From assembly GCA_963669155.1 (NCBI GenBank), contig OZ022592.1, positions 21,389,218-21,453,217 on the forward strand: a DNA stretch of 64,000 nucleotides, in the 5' to 3' direction. The notes beneath the pieces are model-generated. The model did no database searches. It was not told where the DNA came from and was given only the letters and a program-made list of their open reading frames with translations. Every line of letters begins with the position of its first letter. Positions within the stretch are counted from its first letter, which is position 1. Made by a program: the position numbers and the translations under genes. The stretch is from Arbacia lixula (lineage: Eukaryota; Echinodermata; Echinoidea; Arbacioida; Arbaciidae). Positions 8,775 through 20,849 of the stretch are shown here, piece by piece.

Positions 8775-9541
8775 ATGGAGATGCGTGGTCAATTTGTGGT
8801 TTGGGTGAGAGAGTGCTTAGAAGACTTATGATGTGGTCTGAGCAGGAGAGACGCAACAGAGATTGGTATGCATCATTGTCAATGTACCATTGAATTTCTG
8901 TGTGAAAGTTAACTATTCAATTTCTCTTATATCAAAAAAGATATCATTTGGGGGCAATGTTTAGCCATTTTTGGCAATGTCAGTTGATCTTTGGCCTATC
9001 AATTCTTTGACTTCCAATCTAAATTTAGTCATACAACCTTGTGTCAAGTTTGTTTGAAATGGGATTATTAAATTCAGTTATTTGGAAAGAAAGATTTTAG
9101 CAACTTTTTGCAAATATTTTAATAAAATTCATTCTTCCACGTTTCAGGAACTTTACCCCAAAATTTAATCAGTCTACCTCCATGCAATGATACATCATTG
9201 AATGTTTGGTTGGAATTGCATTTGGAGTTAGTGTGAAAACTATGGATTTGGGAACAATCTTTTATAGCCACTTTAAGCAAGGACATTGACATTAAGACCT
9301 CTGACATTTCAGTAATTATTGTACCAAATACTTCATCAGTCTACCTCCACGTCGTGATCCATCCTTGTACCATGTTTGGTTGAAATTGAATCATTGGATA
9401 TGGATTTATTTGAAAAATATTGATTGGGGGGCAAGTTTCAGCCATTTTGGCAAAGTAAAATGACCTTATGACCTCTGACCTTTCAAGAATCAAATAACTA
9501 ATATGTCATTATGGTTTGGGGATCTCAAGTGTCAGGTCACA

Positions 9542-9560
9542 GCCTCCCCCCCCCCCCCCT
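9542..9560. repeat. Poly-C tract
   Basis: A C-run within CCTCCCC...CTCTCC. The duplicate at about 41084-41110 has a longer C-run. The surrounding 9480-9711 is the right edge of the duplicated block. Confidence 0.8.
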
Positions 9561-9711
9561 CTCCTGACTTGATATACTCGTTGAATCATCAAAGGCAACT
9601 AAAAACAGTGTCTCCAACACGTGAAAGATTATCATATAGGCCTAGTCCGAATGAGATTTTAAAATGGCGACGTGCAATCCGTTGATGTCAATATATATTG
9701 CTATGCACAGA

Positions 9712-9949
9712 AGCAAACATGTAATCTGGAAACTGATGATGTTTTTAATTGGCGAGTAAATCCTTGGACACGATGGACCAGTAAGGCGGCAGCATGAATA
9801 TATCGTAATTATGTATATATCAATGAGGCAGTTCACACTGAAACTGTATGCAAAACTGTATAAACATAATCAGACCAGTAGGCTTATTTTATTAAATTAT
9901 TTCAATATTGGCTGCAGAGTTACCTGCGATATCCTAGTTGAGCATTGGT
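9712..9949. other. Non-coding DNA right of the duplication edge
   Basis: Copy A diverges from copy B after TATGCAC at 9711. No gene or repeat is recognised here. Confidence 0.4.
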
Positions 9950-10150
9950 TACATACCCCCCTCCCCCCCCCCCTACTACTCCCCTCCCTGCCCCCAACCA
10001 CGTCTCCGTATACCAACAATTCTTGAGTACCCATCCCCCCGCCCCAATGCCCAGGTATACCAAGTGTACCTAAGTACCCCTTCCCCGCCCCCACGTCCAC
10101 GTATACCAAATTTACATGAGTACCCCTCCCCACCTTCCTTTCCCCACATT
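9950..10150. repeat. Diverged C-rich minisatellite units
   Basis: Loose versions of the 10720-11945 repeat: GTATACCAA-type words separated by C-rich blocks about 40-55 bp apart. Confidence 0.6.
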
Positions 10151-10719
10151 CTCTTTTAAATGTATATTCCGTTTATTGAAACCACTTTCTATCTATTTTT
10201 ACAAATGTAAAAGGTTGGATAAAATAATGATAAATAAAATAAGCATACCTATAATATCTAAAACAAAATAACGAAAATACAAACTGTTATCTATGTCAAA
10301 TCACATCATAGTGGACTAAAATATAGCAAATCAAATGTTAATTTTGAGTTTGTTTATAGCATTTTAATTTGGTACCGGATAGAGTTCAATGGCGTATTGT
10401 TAAATCTGAAATAGATATTGAATTGAATTGAATCTGCAATATGATATTATTAAGCTACATATACTACAATAATGAATAGATATAAAAGTAGCTAGTTAAC
10501 ATGATGAAAGAAAGATAAGAGTACTTATAAATCATTTTACCGGTATACAAGGTGTACATTCGTGACACATAATTGGGAATTGAAAGATACTAGCTAATTT
10601 GGACTGCATTAAAGTGATACTTGAGAGGATTTTAAAAGAAGGTCATCTAAGAATCACACAATTTAAAATGTCATAGACCAAATATACGTAATGTTATAAT
10701 ACATGCTTCTATAGTCTTG
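10151..10719. other. AT-rich non-coding DNA
   Basis: I see no gene, RNA or repeat here beyond short A/T runs. Confidence 0.4.
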
Positions 10720-11945
10720 AGTTCCTTACATATCCCCGTATACCAAATAGTCTTGAATACCCCTTCCCCCCTCTTCACAAATCTCCGTATACCAAATAGC
10801 CTTAAGTACCCCCCCCCCCCCTCACAAATCCCTGGATACCAAATAGTCTTGAGTACCCCCCCCCCCTCTTCACAAATCTCCGTATACCAAATAGTCTTGA
10901 GTACCCCCACCCCTCCTCACAAATCCTCGTATACCAAATAGTCTTGAGTACCCCCCCCCCTCACAAATCTCCGCATACCAAATAGCCTTGAGTACTCCCC
11001 CCCCCCTCACAAATCCCCGTATACCAAATAGTCTTGAGTACCCCTCCCCCCCCCCTCCTCACAAATCCCCGTATACCAAATAGCCTTGAGTACCCCTCCC
11101 CCCCCCCCCTCCTCACAAATTTCCGTATACCAAATAGTCTTGAGTACCCCCCCCCCCCTCACAAATCCCCGTATACCAAATAGCCTTGAGTACCCTCCCC
11201 CCTCACAAATCCCCGTATACCAAATAGTCTTGAGTACCCTCCACCCCCCCCCCCCCTCTTCACAAATTCCCGTATACCAAATAGTCTTGAGTACCCCTCC
11301 CCCCTCCTCACATATCCCCGTATACCAAATAGTCTTGAGTACCCCCCCCCCCTCCTCACAAATCCCCGTATACCAAATAGCCTTGAGTACCCCCCCCCCT
11401 CCTCACAAATCCCCGTATACCAAATAGCCTTGAGTACCCTCCCCCCTCACAAATCCCCGTATACCAAATAGTCTTAAATACCCCTCCCCCCCCCTCCCCA
11501 CAAATCCCCGTATACCAAATAGTCTTGAGTACCCTCCCCCCTCCTCACAAATCCCCGTATACCAAATAGCCTTGAGTACCCTCCCCCCTCACAAATCCCC
11601 GTATACCAAATAGTCTTGAGTACCCCTCCCCCTCCCTCCTCACAAATCTCCGTATACCAAATAGTCTTGAGTACCCCCCCCCCCCTCCTCACAAATCCCC
11701 GTATACAAAATAGTCTTGAGTACCCCCTCCCCCTCCTCACAAATCCCCGTATACCAAATAGTCTTGAGTACCCCCCCCCCCCACATATCTCCGTATACCA
11801 AATAGTCTTGAGTACCCCCCCCCCCCTTCACAAATTCCCGTATACCAAATAGCCTTGAGCACCCTCCCCCCCCCCTCACAAGTCCCCGTATACCAAATAG
11901 TCTTGAGTACCCCCCCCCCCCCCACATATCCCCGTATATACAAAA
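10720..11945. repeat. C-rich minisatellite, about 26 units
   Basis: Units of about 43-55 bp follow the scheme ACAAATCCCCGTATACC, AAATAGTCTTGAGTA, then a run of 7-14 C with occasional T. Length varies mainly in the C-run and a CCTCCTC spacer. Substitutions such as TAGCCTTGAG mark subfamilies. Open frames rich in Pro-Ser are repeat artefacts. The G-rich strand has closely spaced G-runs and could form G-quadruplexes. Confidence 0.95.
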
Positions 11946-12276
11946 TAGTCTAGTCTAGGCAGCGCAGTGCTCGTGAGGGAGCGACCCAATCAGCATCGGT
12001 GCGATTTTGCACACGGCCCGAGCTAGTATACGGGTTGACACGTACGTACACACACGTAATATGTTTTGACGCCATACCACACTTGACTTGATTGAAAGAT
12101 GGGGAGTAGTCTAACGTTACCTGTGCTCTGACTACATGTTGCTTTTCTCATCGTATTTTACATCGTATTCTATTTGTCTCCCGGCCACTAAATGTATGTC
12201 CTACGCGACGTTATAACTAACTTTTAAACAATTTACTGTCTGCATTGAACAAGGCACAGTTAGAACTTCGCAATCG
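11946..12276 (+). promoter_or_regulatory. Candidate promoter and untranslated first exon of the TRIM-like gene
   Basis: The sequence turns locally CpG-rich after the minisatellite. A CCAATCAG box lies at about 11986-11993. A near-consensus splice donor, TCG|GTAAGT, sits at 12277. The coding exon downstream has a good acceptor just before its ATG (15324), so an untranslated exon here joined by a roughly 3-kb intron is plausible. No start site or TATA box is evident. This is inference from splice signals only. Confidence 0.25.
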
Positions 12277-14402
12277 GTAAGTAAAATCGAGAAACATTTG
12301 ATTTGACGACTCATAGATTTACATCACTAACTTGAGATCCTATACAAATCGTCACATATGAACTTTAATAGCCTCATGTAGACTAGTCTAAGTCCGTAGA
12401 ATCAGTCTCCAATATACGTTGAATGCGCTGAAAATGGATCTGGCATCCGGCATCTGACCTGTGAAAGCCTGAAGGCTTAATTTAGATAGTGTAGTCTAAC
12501 CTATGTAGCATTGAAAACAAAATAAAGAATGCCCCCAAAGAAGACGTGTTTCCTTCCTAAATTTGATCTAGTAGTGTAGGCTTTCTAGATCATAGACTAG
12601 CCCCAGGATGGCTGAGCGGGAGCGACTGCGTGACCGGGCTGGTCGCAGTAAGATGCAGACTAAAAGTAAAACAGTCTGTCATACCAGCAACAACGTTAGA
12701 CTACTATTTATTCGTTAAAAATAGGTCTTGATTTGTCCACATAACGTGGTGATGTCAACCTATACTAGATAGGCTAGGTCTATATAGATCTAGACTACAC
12801 GTATACTAGAGTACCTATATAGTTGGAGCTTGTTACATAGATCTAGAGGTCTAGATCTACTTGCCTAGAGTCTAGCTATCTGCCCGTAACTATAACAAAA
12901 TATGTAATTACATGTATCTAAAAAGTTAAGATTAAGACTAATTTACCCATAAACATTTAATAGAATTCCAAACACCTGCCCAGAAATTTTACTCGACTAG
13001 GTGTTGAAAAATTCTGAAAAATAATGTTTCGACTCAATCAATCTTGAATATATGCATTAGATTCTACAACCTAAATTCATTTGTTGACACTTTTGAAAAT
13101 TAATACAGATGATATGTACTATGTAGGTCAACAACTCGAATCGAGCTCAAATTGACGCATCTTTAATTCAGGGGATGTCATTTTTTAGGAGCAGGTTTTT
13201 GAAACATCTCATCAATCACTTTTATCATGATAATCCCGTGAATATTTAATCATTTTTTTCAGATTTTTGACACATTTTGATCTTATTCAGAACAACAATC
13301 AATGGTCATTGTGCATCACGTGTCACGTTACCCACGTGTTTTTGTACTAGAAGCATCAAGCATAGCAGTAATGTTGATACTTCTCAGTTGCGAGTGCATA
13401 CACAATGGTAATCGTTGTGTTCTGAATTGATCATCTGATACACACAAGCTCTTAGTTCAAAATTTGTGCAAATGTAAACATCTCATTTGATATCAAAATG
13501 ATTTATGAATTAAGAGACTACTAATTGATGGAATGTCACGACATTTGCCCCTTAGAAATAACACACTTTGACTTTATGATGTGTCAATTTCAGGTATAGC
13601 GAAGTCCGGATATGATCCCGAGTAAATCCTGAGGAAAATGTTAAAATTGCAAGTGCCACACAAATAAGTTAAATTGTTTATTTAAGCTTTAACAATTGAG
13701 GTCTATTTACGGATACATGTGTCCTCTGCGAAATAACACATCACCAAATGATGTGATCGTACTTAGGCAAGAGGCCAGCATTGAACAATAAGTAAACCCT
13801 GACAAAGTTAGAATATACTTAATTTATGAGATCTAAACCTATATACATTGACCCTAAAAGCCCCAGAATGAATGGACCTTTGCATAATTCCCTCTAACAT
13901 TTGGTCATTGGAATGACGCCATGATACATGTAACTCTAAGTTACTCTTGAGTGTAAATTTTGTTAGAAGTGTACTTTATTTTTAGTCTAACTTTACTTTA
14001 ATCTGACGGTACTATAGGACTACCTGTTCATCGATCGCTGGTCCTCTCTATACATTATCCTTGTCACTTTACCTAATATAAAGATTCATACCGAAAGGAC
14101 ATGGGTGTCACCGTGTGTGCAGTTCCGCGTTTTACTGGCCCATAAAGTAGATCATTTTTAGACTAATGTTTATCTAGTCTACTCTTGAAATAGTTCACTG
14201 AAGTAGCAGATATTTCATATTCAGGAAGGCTAATCTACCAAACTTGCCAAAGTCTGTTTACTCATATCAAGATAAGAGTACTGCTTTTCGAGTTTCATAC
14301 TGTGACCTCTTGATTAAAATCTACATTATCCCGTAATGGGGCATATAAATTCTACCCGGGCACAAGCATGACAAGTAGCACATGTGGTGGTCTGGCGATA
14401 TA

Positions 14403-14403
<1 letters not shown>

Positions 14404-14449
<46 letters not shown>
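14404..14449. repeat. (TG)n microsatellite
   Basis: About 22 TG dinucleotides with one TTTG interruption at the left. Confidence 0.95.
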
Positions 14450-14450
<1 letters not shown>

Positions 14451-15309
14451 GGAGGAGAGGGGTGGCTTCTTCTTCATCTTTGTTGTGTAATGTAGGCTCT
14501 CAAGTGATTTCTTTGCATCGTATACACATATTTATGTGTTACTTTAAAACGAAAGAAAAGACTAAGATCTGTAACTAAAATAGAAATTCAAAAACTTTAA
14601 AGATGAGTCATCTTGCAAATGTCGATAGTGAAATCTCTTACGTTACAATTTATTGGATTGAACAGGTGTACCTGCGTTAAGGGGCTTATTTACCTCTGCA
14701 AAACGGGACCTTTTTTTCATCTCGTAAAATTTGCTTGGGACCGGGTGGGGTTGAATTTTGTTTTATTACCTCAGAACAAAAACAAGAAACAAAATGATAA
14801 TAGATCAATGTTCATACAATCCTGCCGACGAAATAGTGTAGGCCCTATCAAAGAAAATAATTTCTTACGACAGAGATCCGTTCATGTAGGGCTGGAGTAT
14901 CGCCTTAAGGCCGAGAAAAAGGGCTACTAATTTTGTAATTTTTATTGTCTTATATCATGTTCGAGCTTTCCCCTTGAGTTCTTATTCCCCACATCTCTCT
15001 TTATGTGAACTTGCCCCCCCCCCCTATTCCTATTTCTTTTCTTGTATTTTCGTCACCGTGAACGTTGACCGATCTTCATCTGGTTTCCTCTCCCTCTCTA
15101 CATCATACCCCCCCCCCCCCCAACACACCCTATAGCGGTCTGTCTCTTTCCTTTTCTGTTGCACTCTCTCGCCCTTGTGCTCCCTCTAGTCTCCCTTCAC
15201 TCTTTCCTATTGTTCTCTTTCTTCCTCACATCCTCACGTGTTTCCTCACTCTCATAACCACTGCAATTAATTGCTATTATGCTTACATGAATTTTCTTTT
15301 CTTTCCATC

Positions 15310-15324
15310 TTACTCCATGCACAG
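15310..15324 (+). other. Splice acceptor before the TRIM-like start codon
   Basis: A pyrimidine-rich stretch (TTTTCTTTTCTTTCCATC) and ATGCACAG precede the exon. This sets the ATG at 15334 as the likely start and implies at least one upstream untranslated exon. Confidence 0.5.
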
Positions 15325-15333
15325 ACCGTCATC

Positions 15334-17010
15334 ATGGCCACATCATTCCCCTCTGCACCAAACGATGGGCTCAGAAGCAGGTGGGGGCATGACCAGTCAT
15401 GGTCATGTCTCAAACATTTCAAGCCCATCGAGTTTTATTGCCCAAGTCATAAGATCGCCCTTTGTCATTCATGCGCCCACAAGGAGCATCAGAAACCGTG
15501 CTCTTTTCATGACATAGAAGATAAAATTACGGAGTTGACGAAAGAACTGCAGGAGAGAAACGTGAACATCGAACAAGCGAAAGAAAATTTACGCAACTTC
15601 GATGCGAAATTGAAAGAATGCGAAGCCCACGCAGTAGAACACATGACGGCCGTGAAAGCGTCTTTACACACAAGTTTGGACGATGAGATGAAAAACATCG
15701 ATATTAAGCAGCGTATGAAGGAGAGTGCCATCAACGAAAAGGCAGACGATGATATTCGAATTATCAATGAGAGAAGGGAAGAGCAAATCAAGCAAAGTGT
15801 GGAGGAAGCAGAGCAGCAACGGGCATCTCTTAGAGATCTCCGGGGCGAGCTGCTCGGAGACGTCGATCGTATCGCCACCAAACTGAGCCAATACACTGAT
15901 CAACTAAAGGAAAAATCAACCGCCACATCGCACTACATCGAGGACAGCGAAGAACACATCCGCCTTCTTCAGAAGAGCAACAGGGAGCTTGTAAACTTCG
16001 CTGCCCTGGTGTTTGAGGTGCTGGACGAAACTCTACAAGGCATCGACATCGAGAAGGACGTCGCCTGTGCAGAGCGAGCAGTGCGAGCAGTGCACAAGGT
16101 TACGTGTAGCGTGAGCAATGTGAATGGTACCGTGCGTGGTAGGATTGACACGGGCGAGTGGGAACGCGTCCACACGATCAGTCCAGACCTGCGTGGATGG
16201 GTTAGAGGTTCAGTGTCTGATAATGAGATCGGTGTGCATGTGGGACGTTATGTTGATGGTAAGTATGTATTGAGAATCGTTGATGTAAACACACATCAAG
16301 AGACAGCACGTATCATTGCTGAAGAGGGATCCTACATTATGTCATGTGCTGCAGTCAGCAGTGAGCTGATCGTGTGTGGGAAGGAGAGGGAAGGCTGTAA
16401 AGGTGACCATCTGACCGGCTTGGTCAGTCTGTATGACAGACGAGGCCAGCCGGTCAGGGACATCACCATCCCTAGACATACTACACGTGACCATGCATGT
16501 GTGTATGTAGACGTGGACGGGGACGGGATGGTCGTCGCTGCAGAGAGGGAGCAACCACACATCTACGTGTTGAACCCGTCCGATGGGGCGATAGTCCGCT
16601 CCGTCACTCTACCGGATGAGTGGGAGGTGGACTGGGGTGGGATATCATCCCTGAAGGATTCATCAGGCGATGTGGTCGTGTGTACAGAGGAGGGTGTATA
16701 TTCCATCGTGTCTCGATCTGGCGCTGTGAAGACAACAATACGCGATGACGCGTGGGGGTGTGCGCGATGCAGCGTTGACATGGTGACAGGCGCACTGTAC
16801 GTCGCGTACTCTGATAAGACGCGTGGTGTGTACAGAGTGGATCGGTGTACGAGTGAAGGCGTCATCGCTGAGAGGGGCGTTGTAGAATATCCACGTAAAG
16901 GCATAGCGTGGTGTGGAGTCGCTATCACTCCTACAGGGAAGCTGGTCGTGAATGACGATGGAAGCAGAATCTTCATCTACAAACAATCCTTCAATCTCAC
17001 TCAGCCCTAG
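15334..17010 (+). CDS. TRIM-like protein: B-box, coiled coil, beta-propeller-like C-terminus
   Basis: The ATG at 15334 is the only ATG in the N-terminal open stretch, has strong context (ATCATGG), and lies 10 bp after a splice acceptor, giving 558 residues in one exon and a TAG at 17008. Residues about 25-59 form a B-box type 2 zinc finger (C25, H28, C36, C44, C47, then H49/H52 and H59). Residues about 62-215 are Lys/Glu/Gln-rich heptad sequence, a long coiled coil. Residues about 270-558 have repeating beta-strand-like segments (VYVDVDGDGMVV, DVVVCTEEGVYSI, GALYVAYSD) like the NHL/propeller part of TRIM2/TRIM3-like proteins. There is no RING upstream, so ubiquitin-ligase activity of its own is not supported; a scaffold or adaptor role is inferred. 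Codon use is GC-richer than the flanks. Such intronless-coding TRIM-like genes are abundant in echinoderms (family knowledge). Confidence 0.85.
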   Translation: MATSFPSAPNDGLRSRWGHDQSWSCLKHFKPIEFYCPSHKIALCHSCAHKEHQKPCSFHDIEDKITELTKELQERNVNIEQAKENLRNFDAKLKECEAHAVEHMTAVKASLHTSLDDEMKNIDIKQRMKESAINEKADDDIRIINERREEQIKQSVEEAEQQRASLRDLRGELLGDVDRIATKLSQYTDQLKEKSTATSHYIEDSEEHIRLLQKSNRELVNFAALVFEVLDETLQGIDIEKDVACAERAVRAVHKVTCSVSNVNGTVRGRIDTGEWERVHTISPDLRGWVRGSVSDNEIGVHVGRYVDGKYVLRIVDVNTHQETARIIAEEGSYIMSCAAVSSELIVCGKEREGCKGDHLTGLVSLYDRRGQPVRDITIPRHTTRDHACVYVDVDGDGMVVAAEREQPHIYVLNPSDGAIVRSVTLPDEWEVDWGGISSLKDSSGDVVVCTEEGVYSIVSRSGAVKTTIRDDAWGCARCSVDMVTGALYVAYSDKTRGVYRVDRCTSEGVIAERGVVEYPRKGIAWCGVAITPTGKLVVNDDGSRIFIYKQSFNLTQP

Positions 17011-19204
17011 CCAGGATGACGTAGTAAGCCGGTGACGTCACCGAATCACAATAACACATGAACACACGATTCAATACTCCGGTCGTTCTTTGCTGTCGAC
17101 AGATTCCATGCCTGCTCTCGCAGTTCAGTGATCTTAAATTGTCATGAACTATTCAAGTAGTTTCTCGAAGCAGTGCATTGAACTTATATACAGTGTGTGG
17201 CCGTTATTTCTAAATGTTCTGTATTTGTTTCCAAAGGCTATGTCAGCTTGCCGCATTACATTAATGTACATAGTTTGAAAATTAGTTTTGTTTCCATATT
17301 GTATTTTAGCTAACCGATTTACTGATATTTTGTTCGGACGTTATACTTCCACTTACATACAAGTTCCTGTTCCTCTTTTACATTGGCGACAATAGAACCT
17401 TTCTCTCAGATTATAATGTGTTCTCGCTTGTCGATCGTCTCCCACCAAACGACCGAGTTGTTGAGAAGATCTCGGAATGTAGATTGTAACATAAACAAAG
17501 CTAATGATAACCACTAGATGGCGCTATTGCACGTGATATGAAGATCTTATCTGTCAGGAAGGGTGGATTTGAATGACTTAATGCAACTGCCATAAAACGA
17601 GTGAAATCATCGCGTTTGTCTAAAAAACAAAAAATATGTGGTATGTTGTTCGAAAACTCCGTGCTCTAAAATATCCTTAACGCTAACAGTAAGGAAATTT
17701 AGATGTAAATGGCGCAATATAAGAAGGGATTTGTATTGGCATCATTATTTAAATCTTCCTATTTTCTTTCTTTCCTTCGATCATGTATTCTCTCTCGAAC
17801 TATATTTTTTTCAATTTCTCTCTCTCTTTCTCTCACACTGCCATTTTCGAACTCTTTCTTTCTAAGCATTCGATTTCTCCACGTGTTCGTTGTCTTATAT
17901 GTACTTTCTTTAATCTCTCTGTCTTTCTCTCTCACTTCCTCTCCATCCTTCTCCTTTCACATGCCCCTTTTCCAAATATGTGTCTTTCTGTTTCTGGCAT
18001 GCGTTTAACCTCCCCTCTCCCTGGCTCTATTTTATCTTATTTCTTCCATTTGAATAACCTAATTATCTTATATCGAGCAGCACTTTGTAAACTCGATGAG
18101 GTTTCAAGTCAAATATATAGAGTCAATCGGACGAAGTTCTCTGGGGGCAGTGACACGCCATAGTGCGTTTGTAACTTGCAAATTCGAATCCACTAACATC
18201 ATCGAGTGTAGGTTTTTTTTTAAACATGGGTCTCGCTGGTGATCCCAACATTAAGACGTGAGAAGCTTAATGTTTTACATGTTATATATGAGAAAACCCA
18301 CCAAGGACCCACTGTAAATATTGTGATTTTGAAGTTGTTTGTTTCACCCTGTGATATGAATTATCATACAACAAACTTTGTTCGGTAACGATGTTACTTT
18401 AACACACACGGGTCTAATCATCGTTTATTATCCATTTGATTTTAACTTGTCTAAGGTATAATCATTGAAAGAATCAGAACAATCAATACTTCAGTGCAGG
18501 TTCCCATTGTGTAGAGCCGTTTGTGTTTTAAATAGTCAGTTTTGATGTACATCCTGTATGTTTCATTTGCAAACTAAAACAAAAGTTGACATATAAAGAG
18601 TTTAGTGAGTTATCATGCACAAAATTATTTGTTCTTGGTTCTATATCATTTCACGTTAGTAAATATTAGGCGTACAAGTGGTTCATTCTTAATCCCTTGG
18701 ATAAAGATGATGGTGATTGTATCAAAATAGTCGGCGCGCATACCCGTGCCTATGCTGGCAAACTGACTGTGTGCGTCGGAGGTTGAACACCATCGATTGT
18801 CAATATTCACTGTATGGCATTTCTCTTTAAAGAAGTATCGGCAGACAGGGTGGCTTATTTGCAAAAGTCATGAAGGATACATACTCTAACGATAACGTTT
18901 ACGTTGATGAGATCTCACAGTCATAGCTTCAAGAACCTTTTCAGGAAAAAGTTATTATTGTTTATGTTTGAAACACGCAGTATCGTAGCAACTATAGTCT
19001 ACATTCAAACACAGTATAGCAGCGGACATCGGCGCAGTGCTGCCACTCCACGCACTGTTCTGATGACCGCGGACAGTGTGAAGCGGAGAATGGCGATGTG
19101 TGCTGATTGCGGTCCCGTCCTCAAGGTTTCAAGAATCGCGGAGTTTTTGGACGAACACCTCGAAATTAAGCGATCGTTATATTCTAGGTCAAAGCCATTT
19201 CCAG
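17011..19204. other. 3' flank of the TRIM-like gene, non-coding
   Basis: No AATAAA was located close after the stop codon. 17760-17960 is T/C-rich simple sequence. 19020-19180 is GC-richer and open in one frame, but without exon signals. No gene is called. Confidence 0.4.
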
Positions 19205-19212
19205 CGTTATTA

Positions 19213-19490
19213 CGGGAGGGGGGGGGGGGGTTCTCAAACAGTATCTCTTTGCATTTCCCGTGGTCCCGGCCCCCCCCCCCCCCCCCAAAAAAAAAAAAAA
19301 AAAAATAATAATAATAATAAAATAAATGAAATAAATAAAATTAAAGAAAATTAAAAAAATAAAAAATAAAAAATAAAAAAATAAATAAATAAACAAAATA
19401 AAATAAATAAATAAATGAATAAATAAAAAGAAAATAAAAATAAATAAAAATAAATAAAAAAATAAATAAAAAAAATAGAAAAAAGGGCTA
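19213..19490. repeat. Low-complexity G-run, C-run, A-run and AAATA-type repeats
   Basis: A G-run at about 19217-19229, a C-run at 19270-19286, an A-run at 19287-19305, then (AAT)n and AAATA/AAATAAAT repeats to about 19478. Open frames here are artefacts. Confidence 0.95.
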
Positions 19491-20560
19491 CTCTGCCTTT
19501 TAACGAAAGGACTGATTTTTTTTCTTTTTATCAATTTCTTTAGTAATGTGGGTAAATCTTAATTTTTTATTTCGTATGCTGTGCAATGTGTATTCAGCTG
19601 TCATCCATTATCTGCAGTAATAATGCATTTGTTGTATTTTGTGAACTATTATATTTTAAGATAATTTGTTTGCCTTTCTAATATAAATTAATTTAGTGAT
19701 TATGTTCTTGAAATCCAGTATGTCATCCGAACAGGCATAACTGGTACAGTATCTCACATTGAATTCTTATTCCCGATAAATAACAAAGTGAATCGCTTTG
19801 ATATACCCTACAAGGTTGAATTTACAGAAGTGTATTCCTGATAGATTGTCTTCTGTCAAAGGTGTACATCTTTATAAGTCCATTGATTTACACTATTAAA
19901 AATGATTAGCAGCACATTATCTGAACTAGGACGTGTGTATCACATGCTGGATCATAAAGCTCTTTTACATAAATGGTAGATACCTTTTAACTTAGGGGTA
20001 CATACACGTGACAGTCTAAATCAGTTCTCTCTGCGCTCATTATTTGCATTATAGTATTTCACACTTGTCGAACTTGCTTCGTTTATATATTCTTTGTTCT
20101 TTGTAGTGCACAATGTGTCTTTGTATCAAACGTTTAGAATGTCGAAAATATTTGTTTTAGTTTTATCACAAGCACTACATTGTTCAAAGTAACATTAGGT
20201 GTTACCTCATCGTTGAAATTGAAAGTGTGTTCATGTTCTTATCGACACATTGTTACCATAGTTACTTGTGCGTGAGCTTATGACACAAACTGATTACGTT
20301 TTTCGTCAAGGAAGAGAAACATTCAGCAACATGTCGCCTCTTTAATACCATGGTGTTAATGACCACAGCTTCATTTGTCTGCTTAGCGGTGAAAGTTCGT
20401 AGCTTTGTGACGAAATGCGGAAGGGGAGACTATCATTGTCACGTTGTGCATTATGTTCAATATACTGATTATGTAAATAAAACCATTACTAAATATATTA
20501 ATGAAAAGACGACTGATCGACGGTTTTGTAATAATTTCCGCTTTCAACTAAAGGAGTAAG
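19491..20560. other. AT-rich non-coding DNA
   Basis: No gene, RNA or clear repeat. A 69-codon ORF at 20350-20559 has no recognised motif. Confidence 0.4.
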
Positions 20561-20561
20561 A

Positions 20562-20848
20562 GAGGGTAAGAGACAGGATCGATGAGAAAGAGAAGAAATC
20601 AGAGAGAGAGAGAGGGAGTGTGAGGTAGAGAGAGAGAGAGAGAGGGAGGAAGTGTGAGATAGAGAGAGAGGGAGTGTGAAATAGAGAGAGAGAGGGAGGG
20701 AGGGAGAAAGTGTGAGATAGAGAGAGAGAGAGAGGGAGGGAGTGTGTGAGAGAGAGAGAGAGGGAGGGAGTGTGAGAGAGAGAGAGAGAGAGAGGGAGGA
20801 AGTGTGAGATAGAGAGAGAGGGAGTGTGAAATAGAGAGAGAGAGAGTA
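20562..20848. repeat. GA-rich tandem repeats
   Basis: GAGAGA tracts alternate with GGGAGTGTGAGATAGA-like words several times, giving a loose 30-45 bp higher-order period. Confidence 0.9.
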
Positions 20849-20849
20849 A

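Larger units (their letters stand above)
5921..9711. repeat. Repeat block, copy A of a segmental duplication
   Basis: This is nearly collinear with 38941-41262, starting at TTAAGTCAAGCTCTATGGGG and ending at ATATATTGCTATGCAC. Copy B lacks about 6613-7195 and about 7625-8240. Copy A also holds inverted units of the 330-bp family (6720-7660) and the 7714-8405 element. No intact gene is visible; a 70-codon ORF at 8562-8774 is shared with copy B. Confidence 0.75.
12277..15324 (+). other. Possible 5'-UTR intron
   Basis: Non-coding AT-rich sequence between the candidate donor (12277) and the acceptor TTACTCCATGCACAG ending at 15324. It contains a (TG)n run at 14404-14449 and C-rich tracts near 15007-15020 and 15107-15121. 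The longest ORF (14613-14930) starts at TTG and shows no recognisable domain. Confidence 0.25.

Noticed and set aside
10671-11943. Pro/Ser and Gly-rich frames across the minisatellite
   Set aside because: Periodic repeat with C-runs of variable length; frames are not conserved between units.
10720-11945. CRISPR-like array of regular repeats
   Set aside because: No unique spacers; the variable parts are C-runs. The setting is an animal genome.
12607-12660. Possible tRNA gene (box A-like TGGCTGAGCGG)
   Set aside because: No box B-like sequence or closing acceptor stem follows at the right distance.
19020-19200. GC-richer open stretch (MCADCGPVLKVSRIAEFLDEH) as a possible exon
   Set aside because: No acceptor or donor at the edges and I could not place the family; it runs straight into a G-run.
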